DNA of 64,000 nucleotides from Saccharicrinis fermentans DSM 9555 = JCM 21142 (GTDB taxonomy: Bacteria > Bacteroidota > Bacteroidia > Bacteroidales > Marinilabiliaceae), in NCBI RefSeq assembly GCF_000517085.1, contig NZ_KI912107.1, positions 628,425 to 692,424 on the forward strand, written 5' to 3'. Numbering within the stretch: the stretch's first letter is position 1; the number at the start of each line of letters is the position of its first letter. The position numbers and the translations under genes were made by a program. Below the pieces are notes generated by a model. That model was not told the origin of the DNA and did no database searches. It worked only from the letters and a program-made list of their open reading frames with translations. Shown piece by piece: positions 38,339 through 49,744 of the stretch.

Positions 38339-41035
38339 CTATTTTGGTTGTTTGTAAGGGATTGTAAAGGAAAATTTAGACCCTTTGCCAGGCACTGAGT
38401 CTAAACCAATACTTCCTCCTAGTATTTCTACCAAGCTTTGAGAAATAGACAAACCCAAGCCTGTTCCTCCATGCTGCCGCATGATCTGAGGATTCGCTTG
38501 CGAAAAGCGTTCAAATATTTTTTTCTGCTCTTGTTTGGCGATGCCAATACCATTATCTTCCACAAAGAACTCAATAAAACGGTCTGTAATGCTGTAGCCA
38601 ATACAAATGGTACCGCCCTTCGTGAATTTAACGGCATTGCTTATTAAATTACTTAATATTTGTTTTAATTTGCTTTCATCAGTTACAACAAGCACTTTTT
38701 CTTCGTCTTCCGGAATGTCTACCCTAAGATGTATGTCATTCTCCAGTGCTTTTTTGTTAAAGAAAGAAAACATGGTTTGCAATACGTCAAAAACATGAAC
38801 AACAGAATTGTTTACCTGTATTTGACCGGTTTCTATCTTGGATATTTCCAGTACATCATTGATGATGTCCAGTAATTGATGTCCGCTTTTAATAATAACC
38901 GAGGTGTAATATTCTCTTTCGGCAGGATTAATGGTTTTAGAAGATAATAGCTCTGAAAAACCTATGATGCCATTCATGGGGGTTCGGATCTCATGAGACA
39001 TATTGGCTAAGAATGAGGATTTCAACCGGTCGCTTTCTTCCGCTTTTTCCTTTGCCGTGATGAGTTCTTTTTCTGCCAGTTCTTTTGTGGTAATGTTTCT
39101 GACGATGGCTAAGGTGTGCTCTTCGTCAAGATACACCATTCTTGATTCAAATATTTGAACCGTATTTTTGAACTGGAGCTCATATTTATAGGTCTCAATG
39201 TTTTTGTTATGAAGTACAATGGCTATTTTATCAAGTGTTAACTGGGCGATGTCGGGCGGCAATACCTGGTTTACATTTTTATGAATAAAAATATTTGCTT
39301 TCTTAAATAGTTCCGCTTCGTCATTGCTTTGATAGTCTGTTATTTTACCATTTCTATCAAATACAAACATCATATCAGGAATGGCAGACATCAGACTGTT
39401 GGTTTTGGTCATGTTCTTTGCCAATCTTTGGTTGGATAGTTTAAGGTTTTCAACCAGTTCTTTCTCTGTGCTTACGTTTGTAAGTGTGCCAAAACCTTTG
39501 TGGGGTTTGTCATTTTTAAATAGCATTAAGCCACTACCTAAAATGTATATGGGTTTATGATTGCCTGATTGTAGTTTAAATTCATTTTTCCAAGCGATTC
39601 CATCCTTTAGCGCATTTTCCCATCGTTGGGTTATTGTAGGGCGGTCTTCCTCATGGATGAATTCCTTTAAATCAGAAAATTTATTGATGGTGCTTAACTG
39701 TTTAAGAATAACGGATGGGTCTCCATACCATGTCAATTCATCGGTGTGTGGATTCCATTCATATATGATGTCTGAAATATGAGTAGCCACCATCCTGAAT
39801 TGCTCTTCGCTTTCCCGCAAAGACAATTCTATGCGTTTGGTTTCTCTAATATCTTGGGCGATACCATGTATGCCAACAAAGACCCCATCTTCTCCATAGA
39901 TGGGGCGCATGGAGCTGCGAATCCAGTTGAAATCGCCACTTTTATTTTTTATTTTTATTTCGGAATCAACAGTGCATCCTCGCTTTACACTCTTAAGCGC
40001 ATCACTAAAGGTGAGGCGGTGGTTCTCGCAGACAAAATCACTGAAGCTGTATCCGATTACTTCCTGAGGATCATAGCCAACCAATAATTTAATGACCGGA
40101 CTAATATAGGTGCAGATTCCATTGGCATCAATAGAAAAAATGACGTCGTTAATCTTTTCTACCAGGTCGCGGTATTTATTTTCACTGGATTTTAAGGCTT
40201 TTTCGATCTTTGTTCTGATGGATATATCTTGTAAGATGCCAATACCCCCGGCGATCTTTTTATTTACAAATACCGGAGCGGCCTTTAAAAGTACATTTGT
40301 AACATTGCCACTAGTGGAAGTAAGGTATTCTCCCTCATATTCATCCTCAATACCTAAAAGTGCATTCTGAAGGGCTGGGAGTACTCTCTTATCATAAATC
40401 TTGTTTATGTTAAGCCCTAGTAATGCCCTTTTATCCGATTTGAGTATGTGGGCAAACTTTTCGTTTAAATCGGTAATAATCAAATTCTTGTCGAAGTAGA
40501 ATATGCCAATGGGAGAATATCGAAAAAAATATTTTAGTTTTTCATCTTCGTTCAGCAGTACGTCGCGTGGTATGGTGTTTCTTTGATAATGTTTGGATGC
40601 GTATATGATGTCTTCTTCTAGTTGGATCTTAATGATTTCAAGTTGCCTTTTTTTTTCGTCAGAGATGTAGCTTTGTTTTTTGGAATACATGCATAAGCAA
40701 GCAAAATTATTGCCTTGTTCGTCAAGGACCGGTACACCATATAGGCATTTTAAACCTGCTTGAGCTTCTAGTGTTTCATTTTTATCTGACCTTTGTAGGT
40801 CGTCAATGAATTGACTTTTTGAAGTGTCAATAATTTGTTTGCAAAGACTGTTGCTGATGTTTTTATTGTAAAAAATATTGTTTTCACTTGGCGAACTATA
40901 GGCAATCGCTGTTAAGCTATTTTCTTTTAATTCAGCTAATAAAACCATGGAACAATTCATTATTTGGGCATAAATGCCAAATTGTCCTTTCCAACGTTTT
41001 AAGAAGTAATTATAGTTGTTGTTTGATAGGTCCAC
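38339..41035 (-). CDS. Cytoplasmic GAF-multi-PAS sensor histidine kinase
   Basis: An 898-residue kinase without an evident membrane segment or signal peptide. An N-terminal GAF-like domain (~20-150) is followed by four PAS domains (about 165-275, 285-400, 410-525 and 545-660), a HisKA domain with His681 in ANMSHEIRTPMNG and an HATPase domain (ISNAVKFTKGG, VEDNGIGI, GGTGLGLSIS). It ends without a receiver, so phosphate must go to a separate response regulator, which is not encoded nearby. The start codon GTG 41035 gives the full GAF domain. The input is probably small molecules or redox state, but no cofactor ligand can be assigned. Confidence 0.9.
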   Translation of the reverse strand: MDLSNNNYNYFLKRWKGQFGIYAQIMNCSMVLLAELKENSLTAIAYSSPSENNIFYNKNISNSLCKQIIDTSKSQFIDDLQRSDKNETLEAQAGLKCLYGVPVLDEQGNNFACLCMYSKKQSYISDEKKRQLEIIKIQLEEDIIYASKHYQRNTIPRDVLLNEDEKLKYFFRYSPIGIFYFDKNLIITDLNEKFAHILKSDKRALLGLNINKIYDKRVLPALQNALLGIEDEYEGEYLTSTSGNVTNVLLKAAPVFVNKKIAGGIGILQDISIRTKIEKALKSSENKYRDLVEKINDVIFSIDANGICTYISPVIKLLVGYDPQEVIGYSFSDFVCENHRLTFSDALKSVKRGCTVDSEIKIKNKSGDFNWIRSSMRPIYGEDGVFVGIHGIAQDIRETKRIELSLRESEEQFRMVATHISDIIYEWNPHTDELTWYGDPSVILKQLSTINKFSDLKEFIHEEDRPTITQRWENALKDGIAWKNEFKLQSGNHKPIYILGSGLMLFKNDKPHKGFGTLTNVSTEKELVENLKLSNQRLAKNMTKTNSLMSAIPDMMFVFDRNGKITDYQSNDEAELFKKANIFIHKNVNQVLPPDIAQLTLDKIAIVLHNKNIETYKYELQFKNTVQIFESRMVYLDEEHTLAIVRNITTKELAEKELITAKEKAEESDRLKSSFLANMSHEIRTPMNGIIGFSELLSSKTINPAEREYYTSVIIKSGHQLLDIINDVLEISKIETGQIQVNNSVVHVFDVLQTMFSFFNKKALENDIHLRVDIPEDEEKVLVVTDESKLKQILSNLISNAVKFTKGGTICIGYSITDRFIEFFVEDNGIGIAKQEQKKIFERFSQANPQIMRQHGGTGLGLSISQSLVEILGGSIGLDSVPGKGSKFSFTIPYKQPK

Positions 41036-41225
41036 GTCTTTGCTGTAAGCATATTAATTTGCAATGATAGAATTTATAAATACTAAAATACTACTTAATT
41101 TGAATACAGTCCAAATTAATTCGATGATGTAGTCCTTTTTTTTGAGTAATGTCATCAATCATCTAAGGAGTGCATTGTTTTCGTTAGCGAAGTATTTGTT
41201 ATGAGTGTACGATATGCTCTAAAGT

Positions 41226-42623
41226 TTATTTTGTTTCTATCTGGTGGAAAGTGAAAAAGCTTGTTTTGTTTTTTTCAATATCAAAATGAAAGGTTTCGTG
41301 GCGTTGTTCAGAACCATTGACTATCATCTCTATCTGATGGTTTCCTGGTGCTAAAGGTATTCTTGTATAGTGGATGGCATATGGAAGCGACTGCCAGTTT
41401 CTGGTGTCTGCTTTTTCGGTGAGTGCATTAACAATACTGATGATGGAGCCCAGGTTTTGGTTTTCTCTGTTGGCCAATGATTCCAGTGCTTTTTTTGTGG
41501 CGAGTCGGGCAATGCTATTGGCCATCTCTCTGGTCATACGGTCTTTGAGTGATTGAAATGCGATGGCGTTAATATTTTCTGATAATTCCAGGGGATATTC
41601 CTGCTGTTGGGTTCGTAGTATAGCTTGAGTGAATGCAGGTTTTCTTTCTATGTACTTGGGAAAGGCCACCCGAAGAAAGGATAGGTTTTTAAAAGCACCT
41701 TGCTCATTTACTCTTCGGTTACCTACGTATACCGGGAAGTTAAAGCCATAATCCTCATTGACAAAAGTAACCCATCCATTTCGGTAGCCTGCATTTGTAA
41801 AATTGATACTCCACTCTGATTTAACTGGGCCAAAACCATTCATCCATAAAAAAACAAGCGATCCATCTTCGTTGTCGGAAGGTTTGTATTCTAGTGCGAA
41901 TAGGTCTTTATAGTAATTATATTCTTGCATAAAACCTATTTGGTATGCAACACGTAGGAGGTCTTTTTTTAATTGAAGGGGGGCAGCAATACTAAATAAC
42001 TTCTTATAGTCATTTTCATAGGCTTCGTAAGCATTACGGTAGGCTATGAATGCATTGTTCTTATCTCCTGAGGCATCATAAATCATCCCCATTAAATTAT
42101 GGGCAAAAGCGTCATTGGTGTATTTGTTCTTATTGTTTTTGTATTTGTCGTTTAGCTGTTGTAACTGAATGTTGACTCTTCTACACTCTACCAGTGCTTC
42201 TTCATAATTTTTAAGCATAAGGTAATTGAGCGATTTGTAATAATGAACCATTACGATTTCAAAATCTTCTGGTTTGTAGGGGCGTACCATGGGGTTGGAG
42301 ATCATTGCTAAAGCTTCTGAACCCAGACTTTTTTTGTAGTCCTCGTTGTATAAGTCTGCTTTTTCAAAGTAGGTATTACTAAGTTGGTAGTTGCCCAACA
42401 TAAAATTGACCACCCCTTTGTTCATATAGTGGAGTACCTTATTAACTCCAGATTCTCCTTTCTTATCTTTTTTTAAGAGTTTGTCGGCAGAATGAAAATC
42501 TCCATTTGTAATATAACTTTGAAGTTGATAGTTTTTTTGGTAGTAGGTGGCACATCCCATAAAAGTGAGGGATATACATGTAGTGACAATTAAAAGTACG
42601 AGTTTGTTTTTTTTAATTGACAT
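41226..42623 (-). CDS. TPR-containing lipoprotein (COG3014-like)
   Basis: A 465-residue lipoprotein with lipobox FMGC near residue 21. The N-terminal half has several TPR-like helical repeats (for example NYEEALVECRRVNIQL and DAFAHNLMGMIYDASGDKNNAFIAY, quoted in part). The C-terminal half is beta-rich and ends in KTSFFTFHQIETK. It resembles COG3014-type lipoproteins that in other phyla sit beside lpoB. ATG 42623 is used because it gives a proper lipoprotein signal; the frame from 42668 does not. The upstream LpoB-like gene is on the same strand, separated by 113 bp containing a perfect 13-bp hairpin. Function is unknown; a scaffold in cell-wall synthesis is inference from the pairing. Confidence 0.7.
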   Translation of the reverse strand: MSIKKNKLVLLIVTTCISLTFMGCATYYQKNYQLQSYITNGDFHSADKLLKKDKKGESGVNKVLHYMNKGVVNFMLGNYQLSNTYFEKADLYNEDYKKSLGSEALAMISNPMVRPYKPEDFEIVMVHYYKSLNYLMLKNYEEALVECRRVNIQLQQLNDKYKNNKNKYTNDAFAHNLMGMIYDASGDKNNAFIAYRNAYEAYENDYKKLFSIAAPLQLKKDLLRVAYQIGFMQEYNYYKDLFALEYKPSDNEDGSLVFLWMNGFGPVKSEWSINFTNAGYRNGWVTFVNEDYGFNFPVYVGNRRVNEQGAFKNLSFLRVAFPKYIERKPAFTQAILRTQQQEYPLELSENINAIAFQSLKDRMTREMANSIARLATKKALESLANRENQNLGSIISIVNALTEKADTRNWQSLPYAIHYTRIPLAPGNHQIEMIVNGSEQRHETFHFDIEKNKTSFFTFHQIETK

Positions 42624-42687
42624 ATGAGTTAATTGGAAGGAGGTGAGAAATAAATATTTATGCGTCACTGATTTGACTGCTTTAAAG

Positions 42688-42727
42688 GCCTATTCCATTC
42701 GTAGTGTTTAGTAGGAATGGAATAGGC
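42688..42727. other. Perfect 13-bp hairpin between LpoB-like and TPR lipoprotein genes
   Basis: GCCTATTCCATTC and GAATGGAATAGGC pair perfectly around a 14-nt loop. On the minus (coding) strand no U-run follows, so it may be a processing, attenuation or mRNA-stability element rather than a terminator; on the + strand TTTTG follows. Confidence 0.55.
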
Positions 42728-42736
42728 TTTTGTAAT

Positions 42737-43324
42737 TTATTTGTTGATGTATTTTTTTATCTTTTTGTCACCAATCCAAACTATTTCGTTGGTTTCAAGG
42801 TTTGATAACTCCAGGTTAGTCTGGTAATAGTTCACCCGTTCTTTTTTATAGGTATCTACAATTGAGTTGATGTCTCCGTTGAGCATGAAATCAGCTCCTA
42901 ATTCTTTGCCCCATTGCTTGGCAGTTTCCAGTGAAGCAAACTCCTGTTGGGCAGCACGTTCTTTTCGAAGCTCTTCTCGTTTGTCGGCGGCCTGTACCAA
43001 ACGTACTTTACCACTATTAATAAAGGTGCGTTCTATATCCTTAATGAAGGTGTTGGCATTAATGTGTTCGTGTGATTTATTGTATACTAATCCAACGATT
43101 ACCACTGGTTTTTTGCCGTTGTTGTTTTGCATATAATTGGTGATCCAAGCGCCGGAAAGTACTTGTTCTACCATGGCTTCTGCCACCATCTTTGAATCCG
43201 TGTCGTTCCATCTCCCACTTAAATCAATGGCTTCATCAGGAGATACTCGCTCTACTTTGTGACTGGCGCAGGCCGAAAAAAGTAATGCTATAAAAAGGGC
43301 GGACGTTAGTAATTTAGTTTTCAT
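42737..43324 (-). CDS. LpoB-like lipoprotein (penicillin-binding protein activator family)
   Basis: A 195-residue lipoprotein (lipobox FSAC near residue 19). The conserved LpoB-family segment begins DLSGRWNDTDSKMVAEAM and continues with an alpha/beta core including VIVGLVYNKSHEHIN and GADFMLNGDINSIVD, ending in EIVWIGDKKIKKYI. In Enterobacteria LpoB reaches from the outer membrane to activate PBP1B; here the protein lacks the long disordered linker and its partner is unknown. It is followed by a TPR lipoprotein gene, an arrangement also seen next to LpoB homologues in other bacteria. Confidence 0.8.
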   Translation of the reverse strand: MKTKLLTSALFIALLFSACASHKVERVSPDEAIDLSGRWNDTDSKMVAEAMVEQVLSGAWITNYMQNNNGKKPVVIVGLVYNKSHEHINANTFIKDIERTFINSGKVRLVQAADKREELRKERAAQQEFASLETAKQWGKELGADFMLNGDINSIVDTYKKERVNYYQTNLELSNLETNEIVWIGDKKIKKYINK

Positions 43325-43401
43325 ATTTACCGTATTTTGGTTGGATAAATGTTTATATTTATTTTGTAATTGTAGTGGTCAAAAATCAATTATCATGCCA
43401 A

Positions 43402-43947
43402 CTAATTATTCAAAATATTCAGATAATGTTTCACATTTTCAATTAAGTATTCCGTATCTCCTTTGTGCTTGCTCACATCTATCATCAGATCGTGCAGGCT
43501 TTCTTCAATATGGGCACAACCTACCTTAAACTTTGCGTTTGACATCTTGATTATGTATTCGATGGCAAATTCTTCTTCTTGGTACAAATTAATAATAATA
43601 TCCAGTGGGGCTTGAATGAAATGTTCAATCATTTCATTTTTAGGCTTGTAATACCAGTTAAAGTCCTGTGCGTAAATATAGTGGTGGTGATTGTCTCCAA
43701 TAAGTGTGTTTTCTTCTTTTTTCACATGGGCATAGCCTAACACTTCAATATTCATTTCTAATTCCTTGAAATAGGATTCGAGTTTTGTGACGGATTGTCG
43801 ATTGTTTGCAATGCTGGTATCGTAAACAATACCAATGTTCTTGGCTTGTTTTAAGTTGCAAATGACCGGCGTTCTTTTTTTCTTTTTTAGTTTTTGCTTC
43901 AATATAAAAGCACCCAATCGAATTCTTATGTTTGTTAAGTAGTTCAC
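43402..43947 (-). CDS. DUF6913-like conserved protein of Bacteroidota
   Basis: A 181-residue protein with a very basic N-terminus (KQKLKKKKRTP), then an alpha/beta domain. Recognisable pieces are NIGIVYD near residue 37, DFNWYYKPK near residue 94, and PLDIIINLYQEEEF near residue 114, a pattern I associate with the small Bacteroidota family DUF6913. No catalytic motif or membrane segment is visible. It follows ligA by 4 bp on the same strand, so it is probably cotranscribed with the DNA ligase gene. Function is unknown. Confidence 0.65.
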   Translation of the reverse strand: MNYLTNIRIRLGAFILKQKLKKKKRTPVICNLKQAKNIGIVYDTSIANNRQSVTKLESYFKELEMNIEVLGYAHVKKEENTLIGDNHHHYIYAQDFNWYYKPKNEMIEHFIQAPLDIIINLYQEEEFAIEYIIKMSNAKFKVGCAHIEESLHDLMIDVSKHKGDTEYLIENVKHYLNILNN

Positions 43948-43951
43948 AGAA

Positions 43952-45988
<2,037 letters not shown>

Positions 45989-46058
45989 CTATCATTTTCG
46001 AATCGGTATTTTGTAAAAATACAATTTTTAAAGAATGAAAGAACATACTAAAATAAAA

Positions 46059-46094
46059 AAGCACGCTTTCTCAACTTTTTGAAAAAGCGTGCTT
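46059..46094 (-). terminator. Intrinsic terminator of the btuB-btuG operon
   Basis: AAGCACGCTTT and AAAGCGTGCTT form an 11-bp stem; on the minus strand the hairpin is followed by TTTTTTATTTT. It lies 23 bp after the stop of the beta-propeller gene. Confidence 0.85.
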
Positions 46095-46116
46095 CGCAGT
46101 TATCGGCAGATAATCT

Positions 46117-47208
46117 TTATTGAATAAATAAAGCCCATGCGGGCGCTATTCCGGTAGTTAGTGTTTTTATGAGTGTTTTATCCTTGTTATACATTTGTAA
46201 TTTTCCTGAGGTAGAGGTGCTTTCTGATATCATGCAGAAAACATCATCGGTTTCGGGGTTGACGGCTACTCCATTTAATCCATTTACATTGGAAACGAAG
46301 GGTTCTGCTTCGTATGTCTGGCTAGCAACATCAAAAGTTTGTAGTCCACCTACTTGTATCCACTCATCATTGGTATCCTGAATCCATGAGGAAGCAATAA
46401 TATATATTTTTGAAAAATCGCTATTGGCTGCCATAATGGAGCTATAGCCGGTGGATATACCACTTAAGGTATACGTTGTTTCCAGTTCATCTGTTTGTGT
46501 GTTGATATACCCCATGCCTGTTTCTGTGGATGGATGTGTGAAGGTACTAATCATACTTACATATAAATTATTGCTATTATCTTTTAGAAAGTACGATGTG
46601 GCGGCAGGTAAATCGATATATGAGAAGGTTTCGGTGTTTAAATCCATTATGGCTACTTTTTGCTCATAATTTAAGGCACAGTACAATTTGCCGTTGGCAA
46701 TTTCAAGTCCTTCCGGACCGCCGGCTAAAGCAATCTTTTTCTCCACAATCTTTTCCTTTAAATTATATTTAGCAATATAGGAAAGGCTTGTGTCTTCCCA
46801 GATGTCTCCTCCCCAGCATGAAATATACAGGTAGTCTCCATTGCCAACACAGTACCTGGGTTTCACAATGTCTGTGCTCACTCCATTTTCTGTTTGTTCA
46901 AGAAAAACATTGTCGAAATAATATACTTCGTCCTTGTTGTTACCCATCACATAAATATTACCATCGTAGTTGTATACATACTGTGGGTTACCCGTCATGG
47001 CTACGCCATTGATCGATTCATAGACGTAATTGTTGATGGTTGAATCTGCTAGGTTAAAGGAAGATAAAGAGCCTTTAGTGCCTCCGTAATTTCCATAATT
47101 TACAATGTAAAAACTGGATGTCTCCGTGTTTTTATTGGTTTCATTGTCTTCTTCACACGAAGAAAATAGAAATGGAATAATAGCAATTAATAAAAATAGC
47201 TTTTTCAT
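46117..47208 (-). CDS. btuG: BtuG-like surface beta-propeller lipoprotein (vitamin B12 capture)
   Basis: A 363-residue lipoprotein (lipobox FSSC near residue 18, followed by the acidic EEDNE, a surface-export type signal in Bacteroidetes). The remainder is a run of seven YncE/DUF5074-like propeller blades, for example NPQYVYNYDGNIYVMGNN, GPEGLEIANGKLYCALN and NGVAVNPETDDVFCM. In Bacteroides, BtuG is exactly such a propeller encoded next to btuB and binds B12 with very high affinity as a lid on the BtuB barrel. The gene follows btuB by 17 bp, behind a cobalamin riboswitch, which supports this identity; direct cobalamin-binding residues were not checked. Confidence 0.8.
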   Translation of the reverse strand: MKKLFLLIAIIPFLFSSCEEDNETNKNTETSSFYIVNYGNYGGTKGSLSSFNLADSTINNYVYESINGVAMTGNPQYVYNYDGNIYVMGNNKDEVYYFDNVFLEQTENGVSTDIVKPRYCVGNGDYLYISCWGGDIWEDTSLSYIAKYNLKEKIVEKKIALAGGPEGLEIANGKLYCALNYEQKVAIMDLNTETFSYIDLPAATSYFLKDNSNNLYVSMISTFTHPSTETGMGYINTQTDELETTYTLSGISTGYSSIMAANSDFSKIYIIASSWIQDTNDEWIQVGGLQTFDVASQTYEAEPFVSNVNGLNGVAVNPETDDVFCMISESTSTSGKLQMYNKDKTLIKTLTTGIAPAWALFIQ

Positions 47209-47225
47209 GTGTAAAATATTTGTTT

Positions 47226-49184
47226 CTAATTATTAAAGTAATATTTGATGCCCAGAGTGTAGTGGATCATGGGCATGGCGTATCTATATTCGTTTTGGTA
47301 TTTTTCACTGAGCACATTGTTTATGTTTAAAAACATTCTAAGCTTGTGTTCTTTTAACTTTAAGTATTTGTAAATAGAAATGTTTAAAAGAAAATAGTCG
47401 TTCAATGTTTTGTTTTCCGCTTGGTTGTAATATCTTTCTCCGGTATAAGATCCGTTTATGTTGATTCCCTGTTCTTTATAGTTGATGCTGACGGATCCAT
47501 TGGCCATGTGTTTGGGTGTATATTCTAACTGACGTCCTAATTGATCATTCTCAATTTCCGAAGCTGCTCGTATCGCCTTGTTGTAGGTGTAGTTTGTACT
47601 TAATTGGATGTTCGTTTTGTTGAGTTTTATGGTGGCATCGGAATGGAATTCTAGTCCTTTGCTTTTTACGCGAAGTATATTGGCCGCAATCCAACCTTCG
47701 GTCTTTGGAATCCACATAAGCCAATTATCCACATCCATATAAAAGTAATGTATGTTGGATTTAAGGGTAAAGTGCTCCAAGCTAACGGTGTATTTTAAGC
47801 CTCCTTCAATAGCGAGTCCTTCTTCTGACTTTAAATTTTCATTGGCCTTATAGTTAGGTTGATCCCAAAAACGATCATTGAGGGTGGGTATTCGATAGCT
47901 CTTTTGGATGTTAGCACTTAGTTTTAGAACGGAGTTTTTTTGAACCCAAAGGTTGTGTTCTAATCCTAAGGAAGGTGTAAAGGGTGCCGAGAATGAAGTC
48001 ACAAACTGTTGACGTAAATTGATGGATACATTGGTGTTGGTGCCGTATCTCATAAGTAAGGAAGCGAAAATATCAAGTCGATCTTCCGTGGGATTGTTTT
48101 TATAGGCGTAAACATCAGGAACGATATGTTTGTATTTTGCTCCTATTGTGTAATTGAAATTTTTCCATTGGTGTTGGATGCTTGTTTCTGAAATAAATCT
48201 TTGGGTAGAAATAGATTCTTCTTGAAGACCGTTTGAAATAGCGTCGTCATAGACATAACCTGCTCCTAATTGGAATTTTATTTTGCGTTTTTGTAGCTTG
48301 TAATTTGTCCACATTCTGAAGTGAGTATCTTCATAGGTCTGTTGTATTAATGTATCGCTGGAGTTTGCTTCTATGGTAGGTTGAACTTCGTGCCAGCTAT
48401 TGGTATACCAAAACATGGATGTGAAAGATTCTTTATCTGAAATTTTAAAATTTAGCTCTTGCATTACATCCATGTTATCTATGGAAGCATATTTTTGTTT
48501 CTCCGTTTTAAATTGACCTGTACTAAAGTCTTTAATGGCTGTATTTTTAAATTTAAAGTCGTTTTTCTTTTCTAAAGATAAAATACGGGTGACCGATTCA
48601 AATTTACCATTCCCTAAAAATATTTTTCCACCCCATGTGTAGGCGCCAAAAGATCCAGTGGATGCCAATAACTCAACCTTCTGTCCTTGTGTCCAGTTGA
48701 GTGCAGAACTTAAGCGAATACTGCCACCTATGGATCCGGATCCAAGAGATGCGGATGAGCTGCCATATAAAACATTCACCTTGTCAAACAGAAAAGTTGG
48801 GATATTGCTAGGATTAGAACTGCCTAAGGTGAGTGAGTTAATGGTTAAGCCCCCGACCATTACAGAGGTGTGGTCGCTGGACGTACCTCTGAAGTGGAAG
48901 CTGGATAAGCCGCCTGCGTTAGATTTTATGTATATGGGCGTATTCGTTGATAATAAATCGCTGAGATTTTGGGAGGCCATTTGTTCCATTTGCTCAGGGG
49001 AGATGAGCTGGGTTTTACTGCCTACTAAATATTTCTGCGTGATGGGTGACAGAACATCTACTTCTTGGATATAAAAAGTATCTGCTAACACCGAATGAGT
49101 GGAGTCATTCAGTAAATATAAGTTCTGTCCTTGAATGACAGAAGTGAAAAAAACGAAAAAAGCAATCCCGACTATCTTATGCAT
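47226..49184 (-). CDS. btuB: TonB-dependent outer-membrane vitamin B12 receptor
   Basis: A 652-residue outer-membrane barrel. A signal peptide (to about residue 19) is followed by a plug domain with NLSDLLSTNTPIYIKSNAGG and LYGSSSASLGSGSIGGSIRL, then ~22 strands ending in the aromatic-terminal pattern YTLGIKYYFNN. There is no CarboxypepD_reg N-terminal extension, so it is not a SusC protein. The cobalamin riboswitch upstream and the BtuG-like gene downstream identify cobalamin or cobinamide as ligand. Transport energy comes from TonB-ExbBD, not encoded in this window. No periplasmic or ABC B12 components are adjacent. Confidence 0.9.
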   Translation of the reverse strand: MHKIVGIAFFVFFTSVIQGQNLYLLNDSTHSVLADTFYIQEVDVLSPITQKYLVGSKTQLISPEQMEQMASQNLSDLLSTNTPIYIKSNAGGLSSFHFRGTSSDHTSVMVGGLTINSLTLGSSNPSNIPTFLFDKVNVLYGSSSASLGSGSIGGSIRLSSALNWTQGQKVELLASTGSFGAYTWGGKIFLGNGKFESVTRILSLEKKNDFKFKNTAIKDFSTGQFKTEKQKYASIDNMDVMQELNFKISDKESFTSMFWYTNSWHEVQPTIEANSSDTLIQQTYEDTHFRMWTNYKLQKRKIKFQLGAGYVYDDAISNGLQEESISTQRFISETSIQHQWKNFNYTIGAKYKHIVPDVYAYKNNPTEDRLDIFASLLMRYGTNTNVSINLRQQFVTSFSAPFTPSLGLEHNLWVQKNSVLKLSANIQKSYRIPTLNDRFWDQPNYKANENLKSEEGLAIEGGLKYTVSLEHFTLKSNIHYFYMDVDNWLMWIPKTEGWIAANILRVKSKGLEFHSDATIKLNKTNIQLSTNYTYNKAIRAASEIENDQLGRQLEYTPKHMANGSVSINYKEQGININGSYTGERYYNQAENKTLNDYFLLNISIYKYLKLKEHKLRMFLNINNVLSEKYQNEYRYAMPMIHYTLGIKYYFNN

Positions 49185-49230
49185 TTACTTGTCAAATAGT
49201 AGCCTGGGAGGAAAAAAAGATGTTCTAGTT

Positions 49231-49239
49231 AGAATACCT
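49231..49239 (-). promoter_or_regulatory. Candidate anti-B12-box segment in riboswitch expression platform
   Basis: The mRNA reads AGGTATTCT here, exactly complementary over 9 nt to AGAATACCT inside the B12 box (49283-49291). Pairing would be mutually exclusive with the folded aptamer and lies ~50 nt before the btuB start. Confidence 0.5.
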
Positions 49240-49279
49240 TTAACAGCCTAGCTCCCGAAGCTTTTGTTAATTAATTATT

Positions 49280-49470
49280 GGCAGGTATTCTGACTTGTTC
49301 ATACTACTGATACCTTCCCAACAGTCAAGTGTCTGTCAGTGGTGTGCGTGTTTCAGTAATAACTAATGAACCTACAGCTGCGGGTACAGTTCCGGAATTT
49401 TGGAATAAACCAAGCACCGGATTCCCTTTTCATTCGCGGGTTGTTACAACCCTTGAAAACCAAATATGCG
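49280..49470 (-). promoter_or_regulatory. Cobalamin riboswitch controlling btuB-btuG
   Basis: On the minus strand the B12 box reads AAGTCAGAATACCTGCC (49280-49296), a close match to the consensus. Upstream parts are also present: GGGAATCCGGTG and GAACTGTACCCGCAGCTGTAG-like core (quoted in part: TACCCGCAGCTGT), and a 5' stem GGTTGTAACAACC. The region lies ~95 nt upstream of btuB. Binding of adenosylcobalamin is expected to lower btuB expression. Confidence 0.93.
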
Positions 49471-49471
49471 G

Positions 49472-49479
49472 CAAATTTA
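49472..49479 (-). promoter_or_regulatory. -7 promoter box for the riboswitch operon
   Basis: TAAATTTG on the minus strand is an exact TAnnTTTG match directly upstream of the riboswitch 5' end. The remaining stretch 49480-49744 holds no gene or motif I can support. Confidence 0.5.
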
Positions 49480-49744
49480 ATAAAATATTCGTGTTTAATG
49501 ACGATGTAGAAGGTGGATTGTGTTTTGTCTTGTGACAATCATCGTATTGAGTGAGGAATAAAATTCCTACTTGAACAGTATATGTGAAAAAGCACTTGCC
49601 TGATGTAACTTGATGAATTATTTTGAGGGAGGTTAATATGGGGTGTTGTTTTTAAATTGAAATAATAGTGCCCGAGTGAAGGATGCTGGTTGTTTGTAGA
49701 CCTGTATCCTGTGATGATGGGTAATGGTGTCAAACTAATGGGTC

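Noticed and set aside
49539-49733. 64-codon minus-strand ORF upstream of the riboswitch promoter
   Set aside because: No family resemblance, low-complexity composition, no ribosome binding site; likely chance.
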